The notes: generated by a model not told the origin, from the letters alone. Positions 1 through 9,579 are shown, numbered from the stretch's first letter. The stretch: 64,000 bases of DNA from Prolixibacteraceae bacterium JC049 (GCA_023369685.1 SACZ01000003.1:62001-126000), one strand, 5' to 3'. Numbers and translations are program-made.

Positions 1-549
1 ACTGAGAGACGAAAGGCAGAGGTAGAGTTAGTAAAAGCAGAAGAGTCCAAGGAGATTGCATCGGCCATGCTTCACAAAATGCGTGCAGCGGTGGTAATGG
101 TAGATGAAGGTCTGAAAGTAATTGATGCCAATCCGAGTTTTGCTAAAATGTTTGGAGAGGATTTGGTGGAGTTGTATGAAGCCATTCCTGGGCTGCATAG
201 TGCCGATTTAAGGAAGCTTATTCCTCAGAAGTTCATAAAGATGTTTACCACTACGCTTAGTACTGGTGAGCCAATGCAAGAGCGTGATGTGCGGCACCAG
301 AACAGATTGTTGCATATGGTAGTGGTTACTATTTATAAGCACAAGGTTGTTGGTGCAATAATTCGCGACATGTCGGCGCCAATGTTACAGCATACCGAAA
401 TTATTAATCGTGCTCAGGAGGTGAATCGAAAACACCTGGATACCGTACAAAAGATTGCCTATTTATTGGGTGAGAATGCAGCAGAAACTGAGGATCTGCT
501 GAAATCGATTATTGAAACTTATCACTACGGCGACGAAGAAAATGGGTAA
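1..549 (+). CDS. PAS-domain sensor protein, C-terminal part (5' truncated by window edge)
   Basis: The frame is open from base 1 with no start codon, so the gene begins outside the window; 182 residues are visible. The first residues are charged and helical (TERRKAEVELVKAEES), then a PAS-type fold follows with the typical phrase VVMVDEGLKVIDANPSFAKMF and a later helix (RDMSAPMLQHTEI). The gene ends with an 8-base overlap with the SpoIIE phosphatase gene. A PAS tail directly before this phosphatase type is known from sensory [FeFe]-hydrogenase proteins of anaerobes, so the missing N-terminal part may be a hydrogenase-like domain. That identification is inference from context; the PAS fold itself is fairly clear. 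An ordinary PAS histidine kinase is unlikely because no kinase domain follows. Confidence 0.75.
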   Translation, partial: TERRKAEVELVKAEESKEIASAMLHKMRAAVVMVDEGLKVIDANPSFAKMFGEDLVELYEAIPGLHSADLRKLIPQKFIKMFTTTLSTGEPMQERDVRHQNRLLHMVVVTIYKHKVVGAIIRDMSAPMLQHTEIINRAQEVNRKHLDTVQKIAYLLGENAAETEDLLKSIIETYHYGDEENG

Positions 550-1723
550 TTTCCACATAGAAATAGATATACAACAACGAAGTCATCACGGCGAAACGGT
601 ATGTGGTGATGTATTTTGCTCCAATAATGAGGTACAGGATAAGCGGAAGATTATTGTAATGTCGGATGGGATGGGGCATGGTGTTAAGGCCAATGTATTG
701 GCAGCTATGACTTCCAGAATGGCCTTGCATTATTCGAAGTTAGGAGTAAGTCCTTTGGATATTGCTCACAATGTAATGAAGGTGCTGCCCAAAACATCGG
801 ATGATAAAGATAGTTATGCCACGTTTGTAATCATAGAAATAGATAGTGATGGAAAGGTGGTAATTGTAAATTACGAAAGTCCTCCAATTGTTGTTATGCG
901 AGGGGACACTGAGTTTGAAACCAGAATCGTTCAGCAAGAAGTAGTGCCACTAAAACATGCAGGTGCTTCATTAACTGTTCAGGAGTTTCGGGCGCGTAAA
1001 GAAGATCGTATTGTATTTTATTCCGATGGAGTGCCGCAATCGGGATTAGGTTCTACTCGTTTACCAATGGGCTGGAGTGATGAAGGAAGCAAGAACTTTG
1101 TGTTACGTCAGATAAATCGTTCTCCGAGTATGTCGGCCAATAAGTTGGCCCGAAAAATATTAAACCAGGCTACGCTTAACGACGGTTATATGCCCAAAGA
1201 TGATATTACCTGTGGAGTTGTCTATTTTAGACAGCCTCGTGAAATATTACTAGTAACAGGTCCTCCTTTTTATAAAGCGCGTGATAGGGAGTTTGCATTG
1301 CGTGTACAAAATTTCGATGGGCCAAAGATTATTTGTGGCGGTACTACGTCGGAAATTATGAGCAGAGAGCTTGATGTGGAAATAAAGGCGGAAACGCACT
1401 TGGCCGACCCAGCACTGCCTCCTCAGTGGAATATGGATGGTTTCGATTTAGTAACTGAAGGGATTTTAACTATTGGAACGGTTGAGGAAATTCTGGAGAA
1501 TTACGAGACAGACACCCGCTTGCATGATAGCCCTGCAGAGGAAATTGTGAAGCAACTATTGTTACACGATGTAATTCATTTTGTAGTTGGAACGAGAATA
1601 AACTGGGCACATCAGGCACCCGATCAACCCATGGAACTGGAGATACGAAAATTTGTAATAAAGCGTGTAGTGCGATTGCTGCGTAGCAAATTCTTTAAAG
1701 AGGTAAAGGTCGACTTTGTATAA
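542..1723 (+). CDS. SpoIIE-family PP2C-like serine phosphatase
   Basis: The protein has 393 residues when started at the ATG at 542, which overlaps the end of the PAS gene by 8 bases; an upstream in-frame start at 512 would sit inside that gene and is less likely. Metal-binding acidic residues of the PP2C fold are visible: Asp23 (CGDVF), Asp42 (MSDGMGHG), a later YSDGVPQSG and a DDITCG motif. The last 130 residues form an extra domain (ICGGTTSEIMSREL and following) of a kind seen beside sensory hydrogenases. It probably dephosphorylates a regulator, perhaps an anti-sigma antagonist, in response to the PAS partner. The partner and ligand are not shown by the sequence. Confidence 0.85.
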   Translation: MGNFHIEIDIQQRSHHGETVCGDVFCSNNEVQDKRKIIVMSDGMGHGVKANVLAAMTSRMALHYSKLGVSPLDIAHNVMKVLPKTSDDKDSYATFVIIEIDSDGKVVIVNYESPPIVVMRGDTEFETRIVQQEVVPLKHAGASLTVQEFRARKEDRIVFYSDGVPQSGLGSTRLPMGWSDEGSKNFVLRQINRSPSMSANKLARKILNQATLNDGYMPKDDITCGVVYFRQPREILLVTGPPFYKARDREFALRVQNFDGPKIICGGTTSEIMSRELDVEIKAETHLADPALPPQWNMDGFDLVTEGILTIGTVEEILENYETDTRLHDSPAEEIVKQLLLHDVIHFVVGTRINWAHQAPDQPMELEIRKFVIKRVVRLLRSKFFKEVKVDFV

Positions 1724-1746
1724 GAAGAAATATTGAGCCAATAAAA

Positions 1747-1777
1747 AAGGAGTTAATTCGTAATGAAATAACTCCTT
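1747..1777. terminator. Bidirectional intrinsic terminator
   Basis: An inverted repeat AAGGAGTTA/TAACTCCTT (1747-1755 and 1769-1777) is flanked by A-rich sequence on the left and CTTTATTTT on the right. It lies between the convergent phosphatase and OmpH genes and can serve both. Confidence 0.8.
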
Positions 1778-1800
1778 CTTTATTTTGAATGCATTTCGTT

Positions 1801-2313
1801 TTATTGAATGCCTAATTTTTGTTTTACCAATGGCAACAAATCAATACTTTCATTCGATTTGTAGATGATAGGTGTGCCTGGCTGTACATCAAAAACATAG
1901 ATAAGTCCTTTTTCTTTAGCTACAGCTTCGATAGTAGCACGCATTTTGTCAATGATTGGTTTCATTAACTCAGCTTGCTTTTTCTGCATGTTTTGCTGAG
2001 AAACCTGACCATTCGTTTGCATACGCTGCTGTAGGTTCTGAATATCAGCTTCAAGTGCTTTAAGCTTTATTTCTGAAAGACTATCTTTCTTTTGTGAGTA
2101 CTCTACCCATTTTGCCTGTAGTTCTTTCTCCAATTGTCCTTGAACTTCCTGCAATTCTTTTGCGTAAGCTTCAAGAGAAGTCTGTGCCTTTTTCATAGAA
2201 GGCATAATTTGTACTAACTGTTGTGTATCAATATGCCCAAATTTCTGTGCATAAGTAGAAGTAACAGCCAATAGGAACAAAGTTACTAGGCTTAATTTCA
2301 GTAGGTTCTTCAT
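1801..2313 (-). CDS. OmpH/Skp-family periplasmic chaperone, copy 1
   Basis: The 170-residue protein has a signal peptide (MKNLLKLSLVTLFLLAV...YAQ) followed by the Skp/OmpH opening KFGHIDTQQLVQIMP and a long Gln/Lys/Glu-rich coiled coil over about residues 35-125, the tentacle region of Skp. It should hold unfolded outer-membrane proteins in the periplasm before insertion by BamA. It is last in the bamA-ompH-ompH series on the minus strand. A -7 promoter-like box TATATTTG at 2336-2343 lies in the 34-base gap before it, so it may also be transcribed separately. Confidence 0.93.
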   Translation of the reverse strand: MKNLLKLSLVTLFLLAVTSTYAQKFGHIDTQQLVQIMPSMKKAQTSLEAYAKELQEVQGQLEKELQAKWVEYSQKKDSLSEIKLKALEADIQNLQQRMQTNGQVSQQNMQKKQAELMKPIIDKMRATIEAVAKEKGLIYVFDVQPGTPIIYKSNESIDLLPLVKQKLGIQ

Positions 2314-2335
2314 TGTCTTCAGTTTAAAATTTCAA

Positions 2336-2343
2336 CAAATATA
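2336..2343 (-). promoter_or_regulatory. Candidate -7 promoter box for OmpH copy 1
   Basis: Read on the minus strand the bases are TATATTTG, an exact match to the Bacteroidota TAnnTTTG box, about 20 bases before the start codon. No TTG is found at the usual distance upstream, so support is partial. Confidence 0.4.
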
Positions 2344-2347
2344 GGAA

Positions 2348-2860
2348 TTAATTTTTATACCCTAATTTCTCTAAAACTTTGTCGCTCAAATCATACTTGG
2401 GATTGGTGAACAGCATTGCTGCACCTCCTGCTTTATCAAATATTACAGCATAATTTCCTTCTGTTGCCAGTTCTTTAACTGCATTGAAAATTTGATCTTG
2501 AATTGGTTTTACCAAATTCTGACGCTGTTTGTAAAGGTCTCCCTCACGACCAAAGTATTTACGCTGGAGTGTTTTGTAGTTCTTCTCTTTCGAAATGATA
2601 ACATCTTCGCGTTTACGCTTCATATCTTCCGAAAGCAATACACTCTCTGCTTGAAAGTCTTTGTACATCTGATTCAATTCAGCCTTGATAGTTTCCAACT
2701 CTTTCTGAAACTTCTTTGAAGAGTTATCTAATTCTTGCTGTGCCGCTTTGTAAGCAGGAATATTTTCAAGAATATACTGACTATCTACAAAAGCATATTT
2801 CTGTGCGAAAAGTGCAGTTGAAAAGATGGCTAAAACAAATGTGAATATCAATTTTTTCAT
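2348..2860 (-). CDS. OmpH/Skp-family periplasmic chaperone, copy 2
   Basis: The 170-residue protein has a signal peptide ending FAQ, then KYAFVDSQYILENIPAYK and a charged coiled coil across residues 40-120, as in Skp/OmpH. It is the same length as its downstream neighbour but only distantly similar, which is the usual Bacteroidota arrangement of two OmpH paralogues after bamA. The expected role is escorting nascent outer-membrane proteins to the Bam machinery. It lies 60 bases after bamA on the same strand and is probably co-transcribed. Confidence 0.93.
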   Translation of the reverse strand: MKKLIFTFVLAIFSTALFAQKYAFVDSQYILENIPAYKAAQQELDNSSKKFQKELETIKAELNQMYKDFQAESVLLSEDMKRKREDVIISKEKNYKTLQRKYFGREGDLYKQRQNLVKPIQDQIFNAVKELATEGNYAVIFDKAGGAAMLFTNPKYDLSDKVLEKLGYKN

Positions 2861-2920
2861 AACATCAAATTTAAAATTTTAAACTTCTGATGTTGGTTTT
2901 ACAAATACCGTTCCAATTTA

Positions 2921-5488
2921 TTAGAACTTCTGACCAATCACGAAGTGGAATTGTCCTTTATTTTCTCCATTAGGTACATTGTCGAAACCATATCCCCAGT
3001 CGATTCCCATCAAACCAAACATTGGAAGGAAGATACGAAGACCGATACCAGCTGAACGTTTTAAATCGAATGGATTGTACTGGCCAAAGCCTTCCCATGC
3101 ATTACCCGCTTCAAGGAATGCCATGGCATAAATGGTTGCCGATTGCTTAAGAGCAATTGGGTAACGCAATTCCATTGTCAATTTGTTGTACAAGCTAGCT
3201 GCACCACTGGCAGGAGTAACCGAGTTGTTACCGTAACCACGTAATCCAATAATCTCGTAGTTGTAGTAGCTATAACCACTCATTCCGTCACCACCCATGT
3301 TGAAACCTTCAAGTGGAGATTTCTTTTTCTTGTTGTAGTAACCTAAGAAACCACTTTCGAATTTCGTATGAAGAACGAATTTACGTTGCTTATCAAGTGG
3401 AGTATATACATCACCACTAAATTTCCATTTGTGGAATTCAATCCAGCGATATCTATCTTGTTGAGATAATTTAGGATCATCATAATCAACGCCATCCCAA
3501 AGTGAGAATGGAGGAGTTAATTCTGCAGATAGTGTAAACGATGAACCATGACGTGAGTACAATGGGTTGTCGATAGAGTTACGACTAATTGCAGTTTTAA
3601 AGCTTAACGTGTTGGTATTACCATCAGATAATAGACGCTGGTAATAAGTCCAGTTGTCTAGGTAGTTGTGCTGATATTGTACCTGGTGGTATACTGTGAA
3701 GAAGTCATCTGGCCACTTCAGACGGTATCCATATCCAAGGCTAACACCTGTGGTAATCATTGCACGGTCGATCTTGTAATCGTATGGGTTGCTATATCCA
3801 TAGTTGTTATATCCATAGCTACCGCCATAACTGCCACCGTAGCTATACGGAGTATTATAGTTGTATTGTCTTTGTCCAGAAGTAATCTTCTGGTGGAATA
3901 CCGAAACAGAAAGAGAGTTTGGTTTTTTACCACCTAGCCATGGCTCCATGAAGTTTAAGCTGTACGACTGGTAATATTTACCATTGGTCTGTGCTCTTAA
4001 ACTTAAAGTCTGTCCGTCACCAGTAGGAAGAGGACGCCATGCTTCTTTATTGAAGATATTACGAACCGAGAAGTTGGAGAATTTCAAACCAACACTACCA
4101 ATAATCATGTTACCTCCCCAACCTCCGGAAAGTTCGATTTGGTCATTGGCTTTTTCTGCTAGTTCATATTTAATATTTACTGTTCCGTCTTCAGCATTAG
4201 GAATTACATCTGGTTTAATTTTTTCAGGATCGAAGTGACCTAGCTGAGCTAGCTCTCGGTACGAACGCATCAACTTGTCTTTACTGAACAAATCGCCAGG
4301 AAGTGTGCGTAATTCACGACGAGCAACGTGTTCGTGCGTTTTTGTATTACCAGTAATAATTACTTTATCGATAGTTGCTTGTCTACCTTCGTAGATACGC
4401 ATTTCTAAATCGATAGAGTCATTTTCAATTTTAGTTTCTACCGGATCAAGATTAAAGAACACATATCCGTTATCCTGATAAAGGGCACTTACCGCATCTC
4501 CTTCATCTTCGAAAAGACGTTTGTTCAATAATTTCTGGTCGTAAATATCTCCTTTCTTGATTCCAAGTACCTGTCCTAAAATTTGGCTATCGTATTGAGT
4601 ATTTCCTACCCACTTAATGTCTCTGAAGAAATACTTGTTTCCTTCTTCCAACCAAATGTCAACGTTTACAGTATTGTCTGGATTCTTTGAAATAGAATCG
4701 GCAGTTACAATTGCATCACGAAAACCTTTTTCGTTGTATTTTTTAATCAAGTTGATTTTATCCTCGTCGTACTTGTCCTGCAAGAATTTTTTCGAGTGGA
4801 AAAAGTTGCGGAACTTTTTGGCTTTTGTCTTCTTCATTGCACGTTCAAGCATACGAGCAGTCAATTTCGAATTGCCATGGAAAGTAACTTCTTTAATTTT
4901 TACTTTCTCTTTTTTATCCACGTTAATATCCAGGATAATGCTATTTTCTTTTGCTTTGTCATCGCGCTGAACAATGCTTACTTCTGTGTTGAAATAACCT
5001 TTGCCGTGGAAAATATCTTTAATAATTTTCTCGGCATTGGAAAGCTGAGCAGGAGTAATCTTCATTCCGTCTAAAAGAACAACACGTGATTTAATGTCAT
5101 CTTTTTCCGATTTCGAAACTCCATTGAAATTAACTTTCGAAAGACTTTTTACACTTTGCAGATGGATGGTTAGATAAATTTTATCGCCAACCAATTTCGA
5201 TGCTTCAATTTTTACATCAGAGAAAAGTTGTTGCCCCCATAATTTCTTTATGGCATTGGTTACAACATCGCCAGGAATAATTACCTCTTGACCCACTTTT
5301 AATCCCGAAAGCGAGATTAAGGCATTGCGGTCTAAATAGGGAACTCCTTCTACTTCTATTCCTCCAATTGTATATTTCTGTGGACTGGAATAATAAATTG
5401 AAAAATCGGTCTTTTCCGTTTCTGTCTGGGCAAATGCTTGAAAGCCCAGTACAGCTAGTAGCATCAAAGTGATTAGTTTCTTATGCAT
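2921..5488 (-). CDS. bamA: Outer membrane protein assembly factor BamA
   Basis: The start chosen is the ATG at 5488, because it gives a clean signal peptide (MHKKLITLMLLAVLG...AFAQ) and an 8-base overlap with uppS; the frame remains open further upstream inside uppS. The 855-residue product has a series of POTRA-like domains in the first half (for example EVTFHGNSKL and VIITGNTKTHEH segments) and a 16-strand-type barrel in the second half, ending in FVIGQKF with the terminal Phe of outer-membrane barrels. It inserts beta-barrel proteins into the outer membrane. An unusual Gly/Tyr/Asn-rich stretch encoded near 3780-3865 probably forms an extracellular loop. Confidence 0.96.
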   Translation of the reverse strand: MHKKLITLMLLAVLGFQAFAQTETEKTDFSIYYSSPQKYTIGGIEVEGVPYLDRNALISLSGLKVGQEVIIPGDVVTNAIKKLWGQQLFSDVKIEASKLVGDKIYLTIHLQSVKSLSKVNFNGVSKSEKDDIKSRVVLLDGMKITPAQLSNAEKIIKDIFHGKGYFNTEVSIVQRDDKAKENSIILDINVDKKEKVKIKEVTFHGNSKLTARMLERAMKKTKAKKFRNFFHSKKFLQDKYDEDKINLIKKYNEKGFRDAIVTADSISKNPDNTVNVDIWLEEGNKYFFRDIKWVGNTQYDSQILGQVLGIKKGDIYDQKLLNKRLFEDEGDAVSALYQDNGYVFFNLDPVETKIENDSIDLEMRIYEGRQATIDKVIITGNTKTHEHVARRELRTLPGDLFSKDKLMRSYRELAQLGHFDPEKIKPDVIPNAEDGTVNIKYELAEKANDQIELSGGWGGNMIIGSVGLKFSNFSVRNIFNKEAWRPLPTGDGQTLSLRAQTNGKYYQSYSLNFMEPWLGGKKPNSLSVSVFHQKITSGQRQYNYNTPYSYGGSYGGSYGYNNYGYSNPYDYKIDRAMITTGVSLGYGYRLKWPDDFFTVYHQVQYQHNYLDNWTYYQRLLSDGNTNTLSFKTAISRNSIDNPLYSRHGSSFTLSAELTPPFSLWDGVDYDDPKLSQQDRYRWIEFHKWKFSGDVYTPLDKQRKFVLHTKFESGFLGYYNKKKKSPLEGFNMGGDGMSGYSYYNYEIIGLRGYGNNSVTPASGAASLYNKLTMELRYPIALKQSATIYAMAFLEAGNAWEGFGQYNPFDLKRSAGIGLRIFLPMFGLMGIDWGYGFDNVPNGENKGQFHFVIGQKF

Positions 5489-6233
5489 TCTTTTCCTGAA
5501 TTTGTTCGCTTGTTTTTCCAAATCTTCTCTCTCTCTGCTGATATTGATAAATGGCCTCGAAAAGATCTTCTTTTCTAAAATCGGGCCACAGTTTTGGTGT
5601 GAAATAGAGCTCAGCATAAGCCAATTGCCATAGTAAGAAGTTACTAATGCGTTGTTCGCCGCTGGTTCTAACCATTAATTCCGGATCTGGAAAATCAGCA
5701 GTGTTTAAATAGTTGCTAATCGTTTGCTCATTCACTTCGTCAGGAGCAATAACTCCCTCCTTGGCATCGTGAGCAATTTGTTTAACAGCTTGTGTTATTT
5801 CCCATTTCGAGCTATAACTTAAGGCGATAACCAGGTTTAATCCTGTATTATCCTTTAATCTATTTTTGATGAAATTAAGTCTGTTCTGAACCTCTTGGGG
5901 AAGAGAAGAGGTGTCGCCAATGGTATGAAACCGAACATTGTTCTTGTCCAATGTCTCTGTTTCTTCGTTGATGGCATGCACCAACAATGCCATCAATGCA
6001 TTTACTTCGCCTTGAGGACGATTCCAGTTCTCGGTAGAAAATGCATATAGCGTCATGTATTTAACGCCTACTTCTGCTGCTCCTTCAACAACAGAGCGCA
6101 CTGCATCTACTCCATGTTCATGTCCAAACGAACGATCGTTGCCACGTTGCTGTGCCCATCGTCCATTCCCATCCATAATGATGGCAACATGTTCTGGAAC
6201 TTTATTGGATTCTATTTCGTTTTTATATGACAT
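5481..6233 (-). CDS. uppS: Isoprenyl transferase (undecaprenyl diphosphate synthase)
   Basis: The 250-residue protein carries the cis-prenyltransferase motif AIIMDGNGRWA with catalytic Asp21, the ALSYSSKWEI segment and the C-terminal RTSGEQRISNFLLWQ...AELYFTP block. It condenses farnesyl diphosphate with isopentenyl diphosphate units to make the C55 lipid carrier used for peptidoglycan and surface polysaccharides. It lies between the DUF6089 gene and bamA, overlapping bamA by 8 bases, so the two are translationally coupled. The length fits the family. Confidence 0.97.
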   Translation of the reverse strand: MSYKNEIESNKVPEHVAIIMDGNGRWAQQRGNDRSFGHEHGVDAVRSVVEGAAEVGVKYMTLYAFSTENWNRPQGEVNALMALLVHAINEETETLDKNNVRFHTIGDTSSLPQEVQNRLNFIKNRLKDNTGLNLVIALSYSSKWEITQAVKQIAHDAKEGVIAPDEVNEQTISNYLNTADFPDPELMVRTSGEQRISNFLLWQLAYAELYFTPKLWPDFRKEDLFEAIYQYQQRERRFGKTSEQIQEKNA

Positions 6234-6247
6234 TGTTTGTTTTCTAA

Positions 6248-7096
6248 TTATTCATATCCTGGGCATTCTTTCTTGCCCAAATAGAGCAAATAACTAATTT
6301 GAACCCCAAAACTACTAAACCAGTCGTTGTTGTGCAACATTGAAGTGGCATCAACTCCATATGGATCTTTTAAATTATCCAATTCGTCGGCAAAAATTTT
6401 GTGTAAGTTCCATTCTAGCCCTATGGCTAATTTGTCACTTACGTTGTAATTTACACCAACAGAAAATGGTATAGAAAGAGCGAGTTTGTTGCCTTTTACT
6501 TCTGGCTCTAGTGTAGGTATTAGTACACCTGTTGGTCCTGGTTTATATATTATTTCTTGGGATGTTATTGTTGCTGGAAGTGTTTTTCTGTCCAAAAACT
6601 TTAGATTGTATTTAAAGTAATTGGCACTTAATCCAATTGCAATATAGGGGCTTAGCTTAAATTGTTCGTGCCCTAATATGTACTTCAAAAAGTTTACCTG
6701 AAGTTGTGCCGACGCAGAATACATGTTCTTTTTGTTGTTGGCAACAAAATGAGGTTCATTGCTTAAGTCGATGCCGTTGAATTCTCCAGCTAACTTTATT
6801 TGATTAAATCCAGCATTTACTTTCAATGCAAGTCTGGGATTAAAGTTATAGCGGTAAAAAACTTTTACAGAAGGTGCTAGCGAGTTGGAAAGATTTACTT
6901 TTGTAAAATCGCCATAAGTGGCATTTACTCCAGCAAAAACTCCAATGTCTGCACTTTTACGTTGTGCCTTTAACTGAGCACAAAAAAACATTAGCAGAAC
7001 AAGTGATAATAGTGTCCTTCTATTTACAATATTTTCCGACAAACTCTGTGTTTTATGAACCTTACGTAAAGGTTGCGCAATTCTAAAATTTCCCAT
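6248..7096 (-). CDS. DUF6089-type outer-membrane beta-barrel protein
   Basis: The sequence has a signal peptide core TLLSLVLLMFFCAQLKAQ followed by ADIGVFAGVNATYGDF and alternating amphipathic strands, ending SYLLYLGKKECPGYE. This matches the DUF6089 or porin-like barrel proteins found between nadK and uppS in Bacteroidota. The start is uncertain: the ATG at 7096 gives an unusually long n-region and lies only about 11 bases from a -7-like box (TACATTTG, 7107-7114), while a TTG at 7042 gives a normal signal peptide. Function is unknown beyond an outer-membrane location. It is part of the envelope block. Confidence 0.82.
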   Translation of the reverse strand: MGNFRIAQPLRKVHKTQSLSENIVNRRTLLSLVLLMFFCAQLKAQRKSADIGVFAGVNATYGDFTKVNLSNSLAPSVKVFYRYNFNPRLALKVNAGFNQIKLAGEFNGIDLSNEPHFVANNKKNMYSASAQLQVNFLKYILGHEQFKLSPYIAIGLSANYFKYNLKFLDRKTLPATITSQEIIYKPGPTGVLIPTLEPEVKGNKLALSIPFSVGVNYNVSDKLAIGLEWNLHKIFADELDNLKDPYGVDATSMLHNNDWFSSFGVQISYLLYLGKKECPGYE

Positions 7097-7196
7097 TCAA
7101 GAGCTACAAATGTAATATAATTATTGGCATTCCACTTGGGGTGCCTTGTTATAAAACCTATAATGTTATTAAAAATTGTTAAGGCTTGATAGGAAA

Positions 7197-8075
7197 TTAG
7201 TTTCGATTGTCTTGCCCCCACATTAATTTGTTACGAAGGGTAGAATAAAAGTCATGATCGCGAAGCTTTATGATGCGAATATTGAAGTCGGCTTTTTTTA
7301 CTTCCATTTTAGCTGAAAAGGCGGTGACTTCAGACCGGGAGTCTAAAGATGTCAGGAAGTGTTCTCCTCTTCCTTCAATTTCAAACCGAAGTTTATAGTT
7401 GTCGGGAACTACTATTGGACGAACCGTTAAGTGATGGGGCGCAATAGGAGTGATAATGAAATTGTTGGAGTCGGGCGACATAATGGGGCCTCCTGCACTC
7501 ATAGAATAAGCTGTGGAGCCAGTAGGAGAAGATATGATTAATCCATCGGCCCAGTAGCTATTCAATTTATGTCCATTAATAAATGTGTGGATAGTTATCA
7601 TCGATGAAGTATCACTTTTGTGAAATGTTACTTCATTTAGTGCATAGTTAAAAGTTCCAAATTGATTTTCCGGAGAAATTAACTCCAGCAAAGAGCGCTC
7701 TTCAATTCGGTATTCATTGGCAAAAATCTGTTGTAAAGCATTTTCAATTTGATTCTTCGATATGTCGGCAAGAAAGCCTAAGCGACCAGAATTAAATCCT
7801 ACAATCGGAATATTCGAGTCGCGAATAAATTTAATGGATTCCAAAAACGTACCGTCGCCACCAATGGAAAACAGAAGATCTAACTCCATGAATTCTTCTT
7901 TTTTCTCGATGTAGTGATCGATGTGGACTTGTTGTAGAAAATCTTTATTTAAAGTTTTGAAGAATGGCCAATACATTGAAATATGAGCCTGCTTTTTATT
8001 TAAAGTTGAAATAATCTTAAGCAGATGAGGATAGTAATTCTCATTTATATTTTTTCCGAAAATACCAATTCGCAT
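7197..8075 (-). CDS. nadK: NAD kinase
   Basis: The 292-residue protein has the diagnostic GGDGT motif (SIGGDGTFLES, about residues 72-82), the NEVTFHKSD segment and the GLIISSPTGSTAYSMSAGGP block. It phosphorylates NAD to NADP in the cytoplasm. It is placed between the DUF6089 and CBS-domain genes on the minus strand, as in other Bacteroidota. Length and motifs are all normal. Confidence 0.97.
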   Translation of the reverse strand: MRIGIFGKNINENYYPHLLKIISTLNKKQAHISMYWPFFKTLNKDFLQQVHIDHYIEKKEEFMELDLLFSIGGDGTFLESIKFIRDSNIPIVGFNSGRLGFLADISKNQIENALQQIFANEYRIEERSLLELISPENQFGTFNYALNEVTFHKSDTSSMITIHTFINGHKLNSYWADGLIISSPTGSTAYSMSAGGPIMSPDSNNFIITPIAPHHLTVRPIVVPDNYKLRFEIEGRGEHFLTSLDSRSEVTAFSAKMEVKKADFNIRIIKLRDHDFYSTLRNKLMWGQDNRN

Positions 8076-8102
8076 AGTTAATTGTTTTAGGCAAAAGTGG
8101 GG

Positions 8103-8771
8103 CTACATATTTAAATAATTCATGAATTGATCAAATCGATCGTCATACATATTATTCAATAAACTGTCATCCATAAAAACATTCTTGATGTTGTAGTCGT
8201 AACGAACAAATGTTTGAATAATAGGTGATAAGTCTACCTTGTCTACTTTCAATGTTACAATTATCTCACGCGTGCCAGGAATTGTTTTGATGTATAAGTT
8301 CAAAATCTTAGCATCGTTGCTTTCCACAATTTGAGAAATTTGTGAAAGAGAGTAGTCAAACTCATTCATCTCTAGTTCAATAATGCCCCCTACAGTTTGT
8401 TCTGCAAGCATTTTTGAAATAGCCATAGTCAAATCCTGAATAGATATCGATCCAATGTATTTTTTGTGCAAGTCGAGTACAGGTATGGTGGTTAATTTAA
8501 ACTGGTGTACCAACACACATGCATCAAAAACATGTTTATTCTCAAATACAAATGGTCTCTGGGTAGAAAGAGAGTGCTTTTCAAAAGAACAATCTACCAG
8601 GTTGTGGTCGTATATGTCACGGTCGGAAATTAGCGCAAGTAGTTCATTCTCTGAATCTACGATTGGAAGGTGACTAACTCTAAACATCTCCATCCAGTTG
8701 AGTGCCTGTTGTCCTGTATCTTCAATGTGAAGATTCGGAATTATTGTCGATATGAGTTCTTTAGCAACCAC
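8103..8771 (-). CDS. CBS-domain protein
   Basis: A GTG at 8771 is chosen as the start because it gives [14 protein letters not shown], the usual opening of this family; the frame extends to 8879, but that would overlap pdxJ and adds an uncharacteristic N-terminus. The 222-residue protein contains two CBS motifs, the first with [21 protein letters not shown] and the second with [17 protein letters not shown], followed by an ACT-like C-terminal segment. CBS pairs bind adenosyl nucleotides. It sits 27 bases before nadK, so a nucleotide-sensing role is plausible, but the target is unknown. Confidence 0.85.
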   Translation of the reverse strand: MVAKELISTIIPNLHIEDTGQQALNWMEMFRVSHLPIVDSENELLALISDRDIYDHNLVDCSFEKHSLSTQRPFVFENKHVFDACVLVHQFKLTTIPVLDLHKKYIGSISIQDLTMAISKMLAEQTVGGIIELEMNEFDYSLSQISQIVESNDAKILNLYIKTIPGTREIIVTLKVDKVDLSPIIQTFVRYDYNIKNVFMDDSLLNNMYDDRFDQFMNYLNM

Positions 8772-8841
8772 AATGCTGATTTTTATTATATATAGATGGC
8801 AATTTTGTTGTAACTTGCATCGTCTAAAAATGAGTTTCAAA

Positions 8842-9558
8842 ATGACTAGACTTAGTGTAAATATAAATAAAATTGCCACATTAAGGAATTCCAGAGGCGG
8901 GAATATGCCTAATGTTTTGCAAAGTGCAATTGATTGTGAAAAGTTTGGTGGACAGGGTATTACTGTTCATCCTAGACCTGATGAACGCCATATTCGTTAT
9001 CAGGATGTGCGGGATATTAGTCCGGTTGTTACTACAGAATTCAATATCGAAGGGTATCCGTGTGAGTCGTTTATGAAGTTAGTGATGGAGGTGAAGCCAA
9101 CTCAGGTTACGTTGGTTCCAGATCCACCAGAGGCTTTGACTTCTAATGCTGGATGGGATACGGTAACCAATAAAGATTTCTTAATAGAGGTGGTTAGTAC
9201 TTTGAAAGCTGCAGGAATTCGTACTTCGATATTTGTGGATACTAATTTGGAAAACATTAAAGGTGCTGCAGAGGTTGGTACAGATCGTATAGAATTGTAC
9301 ACCGAGCCTTATGCTGAAATGTATCCGGAAAATAGAGAGAAAGCCGTTGCTCCTTTTGTTGAAGCTGCCAATTTAGCACACCAGCTAGGACTAGGAATTA
9401 ATGCAGGGCACGATTTGAGCTTAGAAAATCTGGCTTATTTGAAAGAGCAGATTCCGTTCATGGATGAAGTTTCAATTGGTCATGCACTAATTGCCGATGC
9501 ACTTTATTTGGGATTGGAAGAAACCATTAAACGTTATTTACGTTGCTTACAAGTGTAA
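8842..9558 (+). CDS. pdxJ: Pyridoxine 5'-phosphate synthase
   Basis: The start at 8842 gives [20 protein letters not shown], the standard Bacteroidota PdxJ opening; an ATG four codons earlier at 8830 is possible. The 238-residue product has the conserved [15 protein letters not shown] segment, ELYTEPYA and the C-terminal [14 protein letters not shown]. It condenses 1-deoxyxylulose 5-phosphate with aminoacetone phosphate to form pyridoxine phosphate. It is transcribed away from the CBS gene across a 70-base spacer. Another gene of the pathway, pdxB, lies much further along at 57987. Confidence 0.97.
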   Translation: MTRLSVNINKIATLRNSRGGNMPNVLQSAIDCEKFGGQGITVHPRPDERHIRYQDVRDISPVVTTEFNIEGYPCESFMKLVMEVKPTQVTLVPDPPEALTSNAGWDTVTNKDFLIEVVSTLKAAGIRTSIFVDTNLENIKGAAEVGTDRIELYTEPYAEMYPENREKAVAPFVEAANLAHQLGLGINAGHDLSLENLAYLKEQIPFMDEVSIGHALIADALYLGLEETIKRYLRCLQV

Positions 9559-9579
9559 CTTTATTTTCGAAATAAATAA

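Noticed and set aside
5489-5617. Upstream extension of bamA
   Set aside because: It would lie inside uppS and bury the signal peptide; the ATG at 5488 is better.
7024-7221. 65-residue frame between nadK and the DUF6089 gene
   Set aside because: It overlaps both neighbours and has no protein-like pattern.
8772-8879. N-terminal extension of the CBS protein
   Set aside because: It runs into pdxJ on the other strand and is not part of the family; GTG at 8771 fits.
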